Below, one piece after another: positions 1-7,340 of a stretch of 14,043 bases of DNA. This stretch comes from JAIVGV01 sp035295985 (GTDB taxonomy: Bacteria > Acidobacteriota > Blastocatellia > Pyrinomonadales > Pyrinomonadaceae), in contig DATHBT010000141.1 of assembly GCA_035295985.1 (NCBI GenBank), forward strand, positions 1 through 14,043, given 5' to 3'. The notes under the pieces were generated by a model, which did not search any database, was not told the origin of the DNA, and saw only the letters and a program-made list of their open reading frames with translations. The position numbers and the translations under genes are program-made. Every line of letters begins with the position of its first letter. Position 1 is the stretch's first letter.

Positions 1-3000
1 GAGCTGGAACTCCGGCGACTGGAAGAACGACTGCGAGACGATCAGGCGGTCGCACCCGGCCGACGGGCTGGCGGGGTCGGTGTTGAAGACGTTCGGGCAG
101 CGCGCGAGCACGCCCGTCCAAGGCTCGCCCGCCTCCGGCTCCCTAGAGAGGAAATCGAGGTATTGCATCCGCACGAAGAAGGCGTTGCCGGAGATCGGAT
201 TCGCCCCTTCGGCGGTGTCATTGTCGATGATGGTTAACGTCGCTGCGCCGATGTCACCGATCGCTCCCGCCTGCGGGCCGGACAGCCTGATCTGAAGGGT
301 CTCCGCACCCTCGGCCCGCCCGTCATCTATCAGGGGGATTGAGACGGTCTTCGGTTGTACGTCGCCGGCCGCCCAGGTGAGCTTCTCTACCGTGGTGGCG
401 TAGTCGCAGCGCGCGTACGCCTTGCCGTTCAGCGCGGCGCAGGGGACGGCCTCCGGATCGTCAACAGTCTGGAAGGTGACAGACGCGGCGGCGGTCGGGT
501 CGCCCGCCCGAACGACTCTGACCTCTGCCCTCCCGTCCCCCTCCGAGACATTCAGGGTTGCTGACTCAAGGCGGAAGGTTGCGGGCGCTGCCGCCTGGCT
601 GACCGTGACGGAGGAGCCGTCTGAGCGCAGTATCTGGCCCGCCCGCGCCGCCCCGGCGTTTGCCGCGACGGTGAAGCCGACCGTGCCTGTGCCGGAACCG
701 CTCGCGCCCGAGTTGATCGTGATCCACTGGGCGAGGCTGCCCACCGACCACGCGCAGCCCTGCGGCGTGATCATTTGGAAGCTGCCTTGCCCGCCCGCGG
801 CCGGGAATTCGTCCAGAGCCGGCGGGGCAACCGTGTAGGTACAGGGGACGCCTGCCTGTGTGACGGTGAAGGTCTGGCCCGCGACCGTCAGGGTGCCCGA
901 CCTCAGGAGAGAACTGGCGTTGGCCGCGACCGTGACGGTGACCGCACCGCTGCCGTTGCCGGCCGCGCCGGAGTTGATAGCGACGAAGTCGCTGTCGCTC
1001 GCGGCCGTCCAGGCGCAGCCGGTCGGGGCCGTAACGTTCACGGTGAAGCCCTCGCCACCCGCTGGTGAAGTGCGCGCCGCCTGCGACAGCCGGTAGAAGC
1101 AGGTGTCGTTCTCGACAATCGTGATAGTCGCCGAGACGGGAGGGCCGAGCGTCGCGACGCCGGTCGGGTCGCTGAGAGTTACCGTAAAGGTTTCGTCTCC
1201 TTCCACCGCGTCGTCGTCCAAAATAGGCACCGTGACGGTCTTGGTGACTTCGTCGGCGGCGAAGCTGATGACGCCCGACGCCTCTGTGTAATCGGAGCCT
1301 GCCACCGCCGTACCGCTACTGGTCGAGTAGCTGACCCCCACCGCAGTGCTCGGATTGACGGTGCGCGTGACAGTGACAGCCACCGCCCCGCCCCCTTCGC
1401 CGACTGTGTACGTCTGGGCGGAGAGATGGATTAAGGCCGGGACGCTGGCCGCCGTGAAGTCGGCCGATTGATCGGCCGAAAGGTTGTTGAAGGTGGGAGG
1501 CGCTGGCGTAAACGTGAAATTGGGATGAGACGGTGTGACAGTGTAAGTGCCGCCGGCGGTTAAGTTCTCGAACCGGTAAGCGCCGGTTATGTCCGTCGAG
1601 GCCGCGGCTGAGGTTGTGCCGCCCAAGGTGACGGTCACGCCGCCCAAGGGTTGATTGTCGGCCCCTCTGATCACTCTGCCGGAGATGCTAAAGGCGGGAG
1701 CGAGCTGCGTGACGACGAAGGGCTTGCCGCCGACGCTGATCGTGCCGGAGCGACTCTGCGGCGTCGTGTTCGGCGCGACCGTGTAGAGGAGGGCACCATG
1801 ACCCTGCTGGTTGATTGTGGCCCCGACGTTCGAGATGAACGTGGCGTCTGACGTGATGGGCGGGTGGCAGCCGGCCGGCACTGTGAAGCTTTCGGTGAAG
1901 GACCCACCGCCCGCAGGCACGTTCTGCCGCGAGGTCTGCACGAGCGTAACTGTGCACGAGGAGGGCGTCGTGACTGAGAGTTGGTATGCACCCGTTAGAC
2001 CGGCCGCGGCGGCGTTAGCGTAGATGCGGTAGGTGCCCGTGACGGGCAGCGTCAGGAAGCCGCCGACCGAGGGGTTGGGCAGCCGGGCGCTGGTGCTTAC
2101 GCCGCCCTGCTCAGGGTCGGTCTCGTCAAAGAGGAAGCCGGCCGGGTCGTAGAGCAGCAGCCAGGCGTTGAACGAAGCCGCCATCGAGACGGAGACCTGC
2201 TGCCCGGCCGTGCCCTCGAAGGTGTACACGTCGATGAAGGAGCCGTCGAAGGGCAGCCGGCAGTCCCCGGCCGTGAGCTGCTGGCCCGCCGTGGGCTGGC
2301 CCGCGACGACCGACTGCGTCGGGCAGTTCTGGCCGACCGTGAGCGTGAGCGTGTAGTTCCCGACCTCGTTCGCGCTAAAAGAGTTGGCGAGGATGTAGTA
2401 GGTGCCGGTCGCCGGCAGCGTGGCGAGGCCCTGCCCCTGCCCGCCCGGGGGCGCGGGGATGCGCGCGCCGCGATCGCTGATACTTGTCCCGCCGGTCAGG
2501 CCGTCGTCGTTCTGCGCCAGTTCCGTGAAGCCGTCGGTCGAGAGCAGGAAGAGGAACGGATCGACGGCGCTCGAACTCATCTCGACTGAGACCTGCCGGC
2601 CGGCCGTCGCGGTGAAGGCGTACACGTCGAGGTAGGAGCCATCGGGCAGCCGGCAGTCGCCCGAGCCGAGCGAGGGATTCGGGGGCGTGAACGTGCCCGT
2701 GCCAGACCCGAGGTTCGAGGCCGTGCAGTTGCCGACGCTCGTCACCCTCAGCGTGTACGCGCCCGTCGCGCCGGAGAAGGCGCTGTTGGCGAGGATCGTG
2801 TAGGTGCCGCTCCCAGGGAGCACGGCCACGATGCGGGAGTTCAGGCCCGTGCCGGTGTCGTCGTTCTGGATGGTGCGGTAGCTGAGGGCCGTCTCGCCGG
2901 GCCGGAGCAGATAGAGGTAGGTGTCGAAGGCCGTCGAGTCCATCTCGATGGTGACGAGTTGGCCGGCCGCCCCCGTGAACGTGTAGGCGTCGTAGAAGGA

Positions 3001-4968
3001 GTTGTCCACGGGGCTGCGGCAGTCGTCCGAGGAGAGCGTGCCGTTGGCCGCGCCGCCGTTGATCGTGATCGGGGCAGAAGCACAACCCGTGATGGGCGTG
3101 CCGCCGAAGCTCCAGCTCAGCGCAATCGTACCCGCGCCCCCGTTCCAGCCGTCAACGGCGATCCGATAAGTCGTGCCGCCGACGGCGTTGAAGGCGATAG
3201 AACTGCTCGTCCCGCCGCCCGCCGCGTCGTCGTTCTTGGCGACGGGTGTGAGCGCGCCGACGTCCGACCCTGTGTAGGCCGCGAGGACGGTGTCGAAGTT
3301 GCTGCCTGCGCCCTGCGCGCTCTGCCCGGTGCTGAAGGTGAACGTGCCGCTCGACGGGGCCGTCCAGACGTACCAGACGGACTTGCCGCCCGGGTCGCCG
3401 TCGGGCGCGTGGCTCGGCTCGCCAGCCTCCTTCGTCGCTCCGACGTTCGTGCCAGTCACGCGGGCCGAAGTGCCGGAGAGCTGTTGGGCGTTGGCGAAGT
3501 CGTCGTTGGGCGGCGGCGCGGGCGGCGTGGTAAAGGGCGAAGCGACCGAGTAGCCGAAGAGATCGATGGCCTTCAGGTCGCTTTCCGAAATTGTATCGTG
3601 GCGGCCGGGCGGGATCGTCGGGTCCATGATGCCGATGGTCGGGACGCCGAAGCTGTCGTCCTTCCAGTGGCTGGCCTGCCGGGCGTCGCCGCCTGTGCCG
3701 TCGGGCTTGCCCGTCGCCAGCTCGATCTGAGCCCCGCCGCTGAAGTGGACGTGCAGGTCGTTCGCGTCCACACCCGACGTGAGAGCCCTCTGCGCCAGCA
3801 AGAAGTTGGCGGTCGGCCCCGCGCTGGGCCGGAAACGGTAGAAGTCCCAGACGGTCGCAAACAGCGGCTCGGTGGGGCGAAGTTCCCGGGAGCCGACCAT
3901 CGAAAAGAAGCCGAGGGCGTGTCCGATCTCGTGGACGGCGACCGAGTCGAAGTCGGTCTGTGTCGGGTTGACCCCGTCGTCCGGGTTGAAGTCGAAAGAG
4001 AAGTTCGAGTTGAAGCCGATGCGCGGTGCGGGACGCGGGTTGCCGCCCAGGTCATTCTCAGGATAGCCGAGGGCGCGCAATAACGGCACCGTGAGAAGAA
4101 TGTTGGAGACGTTACCGATGTCGGTCGGCAGGCTCGCCGCGGGCAGGCTGTTCAGCAGCGCCGCCTCTTCCGAGCCGGGCGGCGCCCGTTCGAGAAGGCG
4201 CTGCCGGACGCTCGCGTAGCTGAAGCTGTACATTGTCCCGCCCGTCGCCCCGAGCGTGTTGACCGACGAGTAAGGCTGGCCGAAGAAGGTCGTGCCGTAG
4301 TCAACGTCGATGGTGACTGTGATCTGCGTGGAGACGAGCGCCTCCCACTTGGCGGCGGCGTTGATGAAAGCCTGCTTGGCCTGCGGGTTGGCTTCGAGCT
4401 GGGAGGTGCCGCGCAGGACGATGATCAGCCCCGCGGAGGCTGAGGCCGCGGCCGACTTTTTATCCCGCAGGTGGTTGATCTGGCGGACGGGGACGCGCTC
4501 CCCGGTACTGAGGGATTCGCGCTCTCCGGCCCCGGCGAGCCGGCATGCCGCCTCGCCGCCCGGCGTCCGCTCGATGACGTAAACGGCCGCGTCATCTGCC
4601 GGTGGAGGGTCCTCGTCCATCGCGGCCTGTGTTTGCCACTCGTAGTTCGCTTGACGCAGGTCTGTGTGAGATTTCTGATCGGCACCGGCGGAGACTGTTT
4701 CAACCGGCCCGGGCTCGGCGGCGCGCGCGCCCTGCATGAGCTGCGCGGACTGCTTAGACTTTGTTATAGAGTCGGCACCAGGGGCTCCGCGGCCTCCCTT
4801 TTTACTCCCGGAGGAGCCGGCCCGCGTCGGGCGGCCTGACGCATGCTTCTTGCCTGCCTTACCCGAGCCGGCCTCGGAGACCCTGAATCCGGCGCAGAGC
4901 GCCGTGGTAATGACTAAAGCGATAATGAATTGACCGTATGTACGGTGGCGCGAGGGGCGACAAGGCAT
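1..4968 (-). CDS. Large secreted zinc metalloprotease with PPC-like, BACON-like, Calx-beta and DUF4214-like domains (C-terminus beyond window)
   Basis: The minus frame is open from ATG 4968 to the window edge: 1656 codons, no stop seen. A Sec signal peptide is clear (Arg-rich start, hydrophobic residues 14-28, likely cleavage after S-E-A33). Residues about 100-475 are a metalloprotease domain resembling NF038122-type proteins: HEIGHALGF gives zinc ligands H346 and H350 and catalytic E347, and GIMDPTI (M448) is the likely Met-turn. The usual third ligand (HExxHxxGxxH) is Ser; H434 in an S-H-W motif could replace it (inference). Then follow an NDDFANA-type beta domain (about 491-623), three PPC-like repeats (624-746, 747-892, 893-1007), a BACON-like domain (1008-1092), a carboxypeptidase-regulatory-like domain (1093-1175), Calx-beta (1177-1287), two BACON-like domains (1289-1375, 1377-1461), a second Calx-beta (1464-1586) and the start of a DUF4214-like domain (from 1594, FFVRMQYLDFLSREP). 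It is probably cell-surface or extracellular; the substrate is unknown. A weak AAGGG lies upstream of the start. Confidence 0.88.
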   Translation of the reverse strand, partial: MPCRPSRHRTYGQFIIALVITTALCAGFRVSEAGSGKAGKKHASGRPTRAGSSGSKKGGRGAPGADSITKSKQSAQLMQGARAAEPGPVETVSAGADQKSHTDLRQANYEWQTQAAMDEDPPPADDAAVYVIERTPGGEAACRLAGAGERESLSTGERVPVRQINHLRDKKSAAASASAGLIIVLRGTSQLEANPQAKQAFINAAAKWEALVSTQITVTIDVDYGTTFFGQPYSSVNTLGATGGTMYSFSYASVRQRLLERAPPGSEEAALLNSLPAASLPTDIGNVSNILLTVPLLRALGYPENDLGGNPRPAPRIGFNSNFSFDFNPDDGVNPTQTDFDSVAVHEIGHALGFFSMVGSRELRPTEPLFATVWDFYRFRPSAGPTANFLLAQRALTSGVDANDLHVHFSGGAQIELATGKPDGTGGDARQASHWKDDSFGVPTIGIMDPTIPPGRHDTISESDLKAIDLFGYSVASPFTTPPAPPPNDDFANAQQLSGTSARVTGTNVGATKEAGEPSHAPDGDPGGKSVWYVWTAPSSGTFTFSTGQSAQGAGSNFDTVLAAYTGSDVGALTPVAKNDDAAGGGTSSSIAFNAVGGTTYRIAVDGWNGGAGTIALSWSFGGTPITGCASAPITINGGAANGTLSSDDCRSPVDNSFYDAYTFTGAAGQLVTIEMDSTAFDTYLYLLRPGETALSYRTIQNDDTGTGLNSRIVAVLPGSGTYTILANSAFSGATGAYTLRVTSVGNCTASNLGSGTGTFTPPNPSLGSGDCRLPDGSYLDVYAFTATAGRQVSVEMSSSAVDPFLFLLSTDGFTELAQNDDGLTGGTSISDRGARIPAPPGGQGQGLATLPATGTYYILANSFSANEVGNYTLTLTVGQNCPTQSVVAGQPTAGQQLTAGDCRLPFDGSFIDVYTFEGTAGQQVSVSMAASFNAWLLLYDPAGFLFDETDPEQGGVSTSARLPNPSVGGFLTLPVTGTYRIYANAAAAGLTGAYQLSVTTPSSCTVTLVQTSRQNVPAGGGSFTESFTVPAGCHPPITSDATFISNVGATINQQGHGALLYTVAPNTTPQSRSGTISVGGKPFVVTQLAPAFSISGRVIRGADNQPLGGVTVTLGGTTSAAASTDITGAYRFENLTAGGTYTVTPSHPNFTFTPAPPTFNNLSADQSADFTAASVPALIHLSAQTYTVGEGGGAVAVTVTRTVNPSTAVGVSYSTSSGTAVAGSDYTEASGVISFAADEVTKTVTVPILDDDAVEGDETFTVTLSDPTGVATLGPPVSATITIVENDTCFYRLSQAARTSPAGGEGFTVNVTAPTGCAWTAASDSDFVAINSGAAGNGSGAVTVTVAANASSLLRSGTLTVAGQTFTVTQAGVPCTYTVAPPALDEFPAAGGQGSFQMITPQGCAWSVGSLAQWITINSGASGSGTGTVGFTVAANAGAARAGQILRSDGSSVTVSQAAAPATFRLESATLNVSEGDGRAEVRVVRAGDPTAAASVTFQTVDDPEAVPCAALNGKAYARCDYATTVEKLTWAAGDVQPKTVSIPLIDDGRAEGAETLQIRLSGPQAGAIGDIGAATLTIIDNDTAEGANPISGNAFFVRMQYLDFLSREPEAGEPWTGVLARCPNVFNTDPASPSAGCDRLIVSQSFFQSPEFQL

Positions 4969-5105
4969 GGGTAGTCCCTTTTACGTCGGAGCACGGGGCG
5001 TTAACGAATCGAGAGGTTGGCCGCGCGGGGCTGGTGAAAGTGGAACGGGGTTGAGTGTTGGAAGCGGTGGGGACGGCCACCGCCCAGGCAGTATCAGACG
5101 TCAAC

Positions 5106-5134
5106 AAAATATATTAGGGCTGGCCGCGGGTCAA
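5106..5134 (-). promoter_or_regulatory. Candidate sigma-70 promoter for the metalloprotease gene
   Basis: On the minus strand a TTGACC hexamer (5134-5129) is followed by an AT-rich patch in otherwise GC-rich DNA. The -10 could be TATATT at 15 bp (5113-5108) or TATTTT at 17 bp (5111-5106). It lies about 140 nt upstream of the metalloprotease ATG and downstream of the E2 stop, so it would uncouple the two genes. The match is imperfect. Confidence 0.35.
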
Positions 5135-5292
5135 TAGCGGAGGGGACTGCGCCCGGTGAAACGCACGCGCAGCCAGCCCGGTTGCGCGCGGAGATCGAGG
5201 CGCTCAAAGTCGGGCGGGCGGAGGAGGCGCGGAAGGCTTCGGAATCCGTCGGCGAGAGGCCGAGGGACGCCGAAGCCTTCCTGGATGACCTG

Positions 5293-5337
5293 GCGCGGCG
5301 CGCTAAGGTCTCCGCCGCCTGCGCTTTCGCGCCGCGC
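5293..5337 (-). terminator. GC-rich inverted repeat just after the E2 stop, possible terminator
   Basis: GCGCGGCGCG (5293-5302) and its exact complement CGCGCCGCGC (5328-5337) can form a 10-bp stem with a 25-nt loop. It starts 4 nt past the E2 stop codon in the direction of transcription. No T-run follows on the minus strand, so it is not a classical intrinsic terminator. It could be a factor-dependent 3' end or chance in GC-rich sequence. Confidence 0.3.
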
Positions 5338-5341
5338 GCCG

Positions 5342-6820
5342 TTACAGTTGGAACTGGCCGGCTTCCAGAATCTCCTTGACGTAGGAGAGGAAGCGCTCGG
5401 CGTCCGCGCCGTCGATGATGCGGTGGTCGAACGAGAGCGCGAAGTAGGCCATGTGGCGGATGGCGATGAAGTCGTCGCCGTCCTCGGTGGTGACGACCTT
5501 CGGGCGCTTCTCGATGACGCCGACGCCGAGGATGGCGACCTGCGGCTGGTTGATGATCGGCGTGCCGAAGAGGCCGCCGAAGCCGCCGGGGTTCGTGATC
5601 GTAAACGTCCCGCCCGCCACGTCGTCCGGCTTGAGCTGTTTGGCGCGCGCGCGCTCGGCCAGATCGTTCGCGGCTTTGGCGAGGCCGGAGATAGAGAGGT
5701 CGTCCGCGCGCTTGATGACGGGGACGATCAGCCCCCAGTCGAGCGCGACGGCCATGCCGAGGTTGATGTCCTGCTTGTAGATGATCTGATCGCCGGAGAC
5801 CTGCGAGTTCAGGACGGGGAACTTGCGGATCGCCCGCGTCACCGCCTGGAAGATGAACGGCATGAAGGTGAGCTTCGTCCCCGTGCGCTGTTGGAACTCG
5901 GCCTTGTGCCGCTCGCGCAGGCGCGCGACGCGCGTCATGTCGATCTCGTAAACGGTCGTGACGTGCGCCGACGTGCGGCGCGACACGACCATGTGCTCGG
6001 CGATCTTGCGCCGCATGACCGACATCGGCTCGACGCGGTCGCCCGCGCCCGGCTGCGCGGCCTGCGCCTGCGCCTGCTGCGCAGCCGGTTGCGCCGCGTA
6101 CCCCTGCGCGGCCTGCTGCTGCTGCGCGCCGCCCGACTCGATGAAGGAGAGGATGTCGTTCTTCGTCACCCTACCGGACGCGCCCGTGCCTTCGAGCCGC
6201 GAGATGTCTATGTTGTGCTCCTGCGCGATCTTTCTAACGAGCGGGCTGGAACGTGTGCGGCGCAGCTCCTCGACCGTCGGCTCGCCGCGCCCGTCGCCCG
6301 CCGTCGCCGACTGGGCTTGCGCCCCGCCGTTCGCGCCGGCAGTCTGCCCCTCGGCGCGCGCGCCCGGACGCTCCGCGTCGTAGCCACGGCCCGCGGCCTC
6401 CGCGACCTGCTGTTGCTGCTGCGGGGCGGCTTGCGACTGCGCGGAAGGTTGTGGCTGATTCTGCGGGGGCGGCGGCGTTGACGTTGCCGGGGACTGCGAC
6501 GCAGGCGTCGTCGTCGCCGGCTGCGCGGCCTGCGGCGGAGGCGCTGCCGCACCCGACGCCGCGCCGGCCGCGGGCTGCTCGCCGGCCTCGCCGACGACGG
6601 CCACGACCGAGCCGACCTCGACCGTCTCGCCCTCCTTCGCCCTGATCTCCAGCAGCACGCCGGCCGCGGGACTCGGAATCTCCGCGTCAACCTTGTCGGT
6701 CGAAATCTCGAACAGGTTCTCGTCGCGGTCTATCGACTCGCCCACCTGCTTCAGCCAACGCGTAATCGTCCCCTCCGCGATGGACTCGCCCATCTGCGGC
6801 ATCACAACTTCTGTCGCCAT
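5342..6820 (-). CDS. Dihydrolipoamide acyltransferase, E2 of a 2-oxo acid dehydrogenase complex
   Basis: This is the core E2 enzyme. Its swinging lipoyl arm takes the acyl group from E1 and the catalytic domain passes it to CoA. The 492-residue protein shows the full order: lipoyl domain 1-78 with K43 in the TDKVDAE motif as the lipoylation site; a long Ala/Pro/Gln/Thr-rich linker, about 80-185, with a five-Gln run; the E1/E3 peripheral-subunit-binding domain, about 190-228 (SSPLVRKIAQEHNID...GRVTKNDIL); a second Ala/Gln-rich linker, 231-258; and the catalytic domain from about 263 to the end with FDHRIIDG (H466, D470). There is a single lipoyl domain. ATG 6820 begins the lipoyl domain directly and is preceded by a G-rich stretch (TTGGGGGTG). 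It is the last gene of the dehydrogenase unit, 93 bp after the DUF4242 gene, with a palindrome between them. It could be acetyl-, succinyl- or branched-chain-specific. The accompanying E1 alpha/beta pair argues against a one-chain (sucA-type) 2-oxoglutarate dehydrogenase. Confidence 0.95.
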   Translation of the reverse strand: MATEVVMPQMGESIAEGTITRWLKQVGESIDRDENLFEISTDKVDAEIPSPAAGVLLEIRAKEGETVEVGSVVAVVGEAGEQPAAGAASGAAAPPPQAAQPATTTPASQSPATSTPPPPQNQPQPSAQSQAAPQQQQQVAEAAGRGYDAERPGARAEGQTAGANGGAQAQSATAGDGRGEPTVEELRRTRSSPLVRKIAQEHNIDISRLEGTGASGRVTKNDILSFIESGGAQQQQAAQGYAAQPAAQQAQAQAAQPGAGDRVEPMSVMRRKIAEHMVVSRRTSAHVTTVYEIDMTRVARLRERHKAEFQQRTGTKLTFMPFIFQAVTRAIRKFPVLNSQVSGDQIIYKQDINLGMAVALDWGLIVPVIKRADDLSISGLAKAANDLAERARAKQLKPDDVAGGTFTITNPGGFGGLFGTPIINQPQVAILGVGVIEKRPKVVTTEDGDDFIAIRHMAYFALSFDHRIIDGADAERFLSYVKEILEAGQFQL

Positions 6821-6834
6821 AACACCCCCAAGAA

Positions 6835-6910
6835 AGAGGTTAGAGGTCAGAGGTCAGGGGTTAGTTAAAACAGGTCTTTTCTAACCCCTGACCTCTGACC
6901 TCTAACCTCT
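6835..6910. repeat. Heptamer palindrome 1: perfect 30-bp inverted repeat between the DUF4242 and E2 genes
   Basis: The left arm 6835-6864 and right arm 6881-6910 are exact reverse complements over 30 bp, with a 16-nt loop in which AAAA and TTTT can also pair. The plus-strand left arm reads as 7-bp units: GTTAGAG, GTCAGAG, GTCAGGG, GTTAG. The palindrome begins 3 nt past the TAA of the DUF4242 gene and ends 14 nt before the E2 ATG, so the transcript would carry a very stable hairpin between the two cistrons. It has no T-run suited to termination. Confidence 0.9.
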
Positions 6911-6913
6911 GTT

Positions 6914-7186
6914 TTATTCTGCCGTCGTCGGGTCGATGACCGACGTGATGCGCGAGACGCTGTTGGCGGGGAACCCGCCCTGCCGCGCGTGCTCGCGCAC
7001 CGACTCCTCGTCGGGCGCGATGTAAACGCAGTAAACCTTGTCGCCCGTCACGTAGGACTGCACCCACTGAACCTGCGGCCCCATGCCGCGCAACACCCCG
7101 CACGACTTCTGCGAGACGGCCTTTAAATCCTCCGGGCCGAGCGCGCCCGCGCCCGGAATCTCACGCTCGATCAGAAACTTCGGCAT
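6914..7186 (-). CDS. DUF4242 (SCO4226-like, possible nickel-binding) small protein
   Basis: This 90-residue protein opens with MPKFLIEREIPGAG and ends with the family's typical HARQGGFPANSVSRI...VIDPTTAE region, which matches DUF4242. The family includes Streptomyces SCO4226, described as a nickel-binding ferredoxin-like dimer; metal binding here is not shown. No signal peptide or membrane segment is seen, so it is probably cytoplasmic. The start ATG 7186 is well supported by AAAGGAG upstream. It lies between the E1 beta and E2 genes on the same strand, with a heptamer palindrome on each side. A role linked to the dehydrogenase complex is inference from position only. Confidence 0.8.
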   Translation of the reverse strand: MPKFLIEREIPGAGALGPEDLKAVSQKSCGVLRGMGPQVQWVQSYVTGDKVYCVYIAPDEESVREHARQGGFPANSVSRITSVIDPTTAE

Positions 7187-7192
7187 TGATAC

Positions 7193-7200
7193 GCTCCTTT
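7193..7200 (-). promoter_or_regulatory. Strong Shine-Dalgarno of the DUF4242 gene
   Basis: On the minus strand AAAGGAGC ends 6 nt before ATG 7186. It is the clearest ribosome-binding site in the unit and lies just outside the neighbouring palindrome, so the hairpin would not mask it. Confidence 0.7.
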
Positions 7201-7208
7201 CAGTCGCA

Positions 7209-7340
7209 AGGAAGCTATTAGCTGTTAGCTATTAGCTATTAGCTGTTAGCCAGAGGGAAGCAGCTTTTGTCTTCCAACCTTCGTCCCAGCTTCTGTTTCT
7301 GTTTTGCTAACAGCTAATAGCTAACAGCTAACAGCTTCCT
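7209..7340. repeat. Heptamer palindrome 2: GTTAGCT/ATTAGCT arrays in inverted orientation, between E1 beta and DUF4242
   Basis: The left arm (7209-7250) reads GGAAGCT, ATTAGCT, GTTAGCT, ATTAGCT, ATTAGCT, GTTAGC. The right arm (7306-7340), reverse-complemented, reads GGAAGCT, GTTAGCT, GTTAGCT, ATTAGCT, GTTAGC. The arms match except for one A/G change (a G-U pair in the minus-strand RNA) and one whole extra 7-bp unit on the left. The loop is 55 nt. The right arm starts at the last base of the E1 beta TGA. Loss or gain of exactly one unit indicates slippage of a tandem heptamer. Confidence 0.9.

Larger units (their letters stand above)
4969..5341. other. Intergenic region between E2 and the metalloprotease; no confident gene
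   Basis: This 373-bp gap holds the candidate metalloprotease promoter and a GC-rich inverted repeat near the E2 end. The only coding-like stretch is on the plus strand. It is open from before 5182 (TTG) to 5379 and has Glu/Ala/Arg-rich, helix-like composition and G/C-ending codons. It overlaps the 3' end of the E2 gene on the opposite strand, has no recognisable start signal and matches no family I know. It may be a decayed remnant or chance, so it is not called as a gene. Confidence 0.5.

Noticed and set aside
2959..4083. 374-codon plus-strand open frame opposite the metalloprotease
   Set aside because: The minus frame encodes HEIGH, the Met-turn and beta domains without interruption. The plus product is Arg/Val/Glu-rich noise.
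4425..4703. 92-codon minus-strand open frame inside the metalloprotease region
   Set aside because: Out of frame with the long metalloprotease reading; shadow only.
5156..6481. 441-codon plus-strand open frame opposite the E2 gene
   Set aside because: It is antisense to a fully recognisable E2 protein and has Arg/Leu/Asp-rich shadow composition with no family features. Long antisense frames are usual in GC-rich codons.
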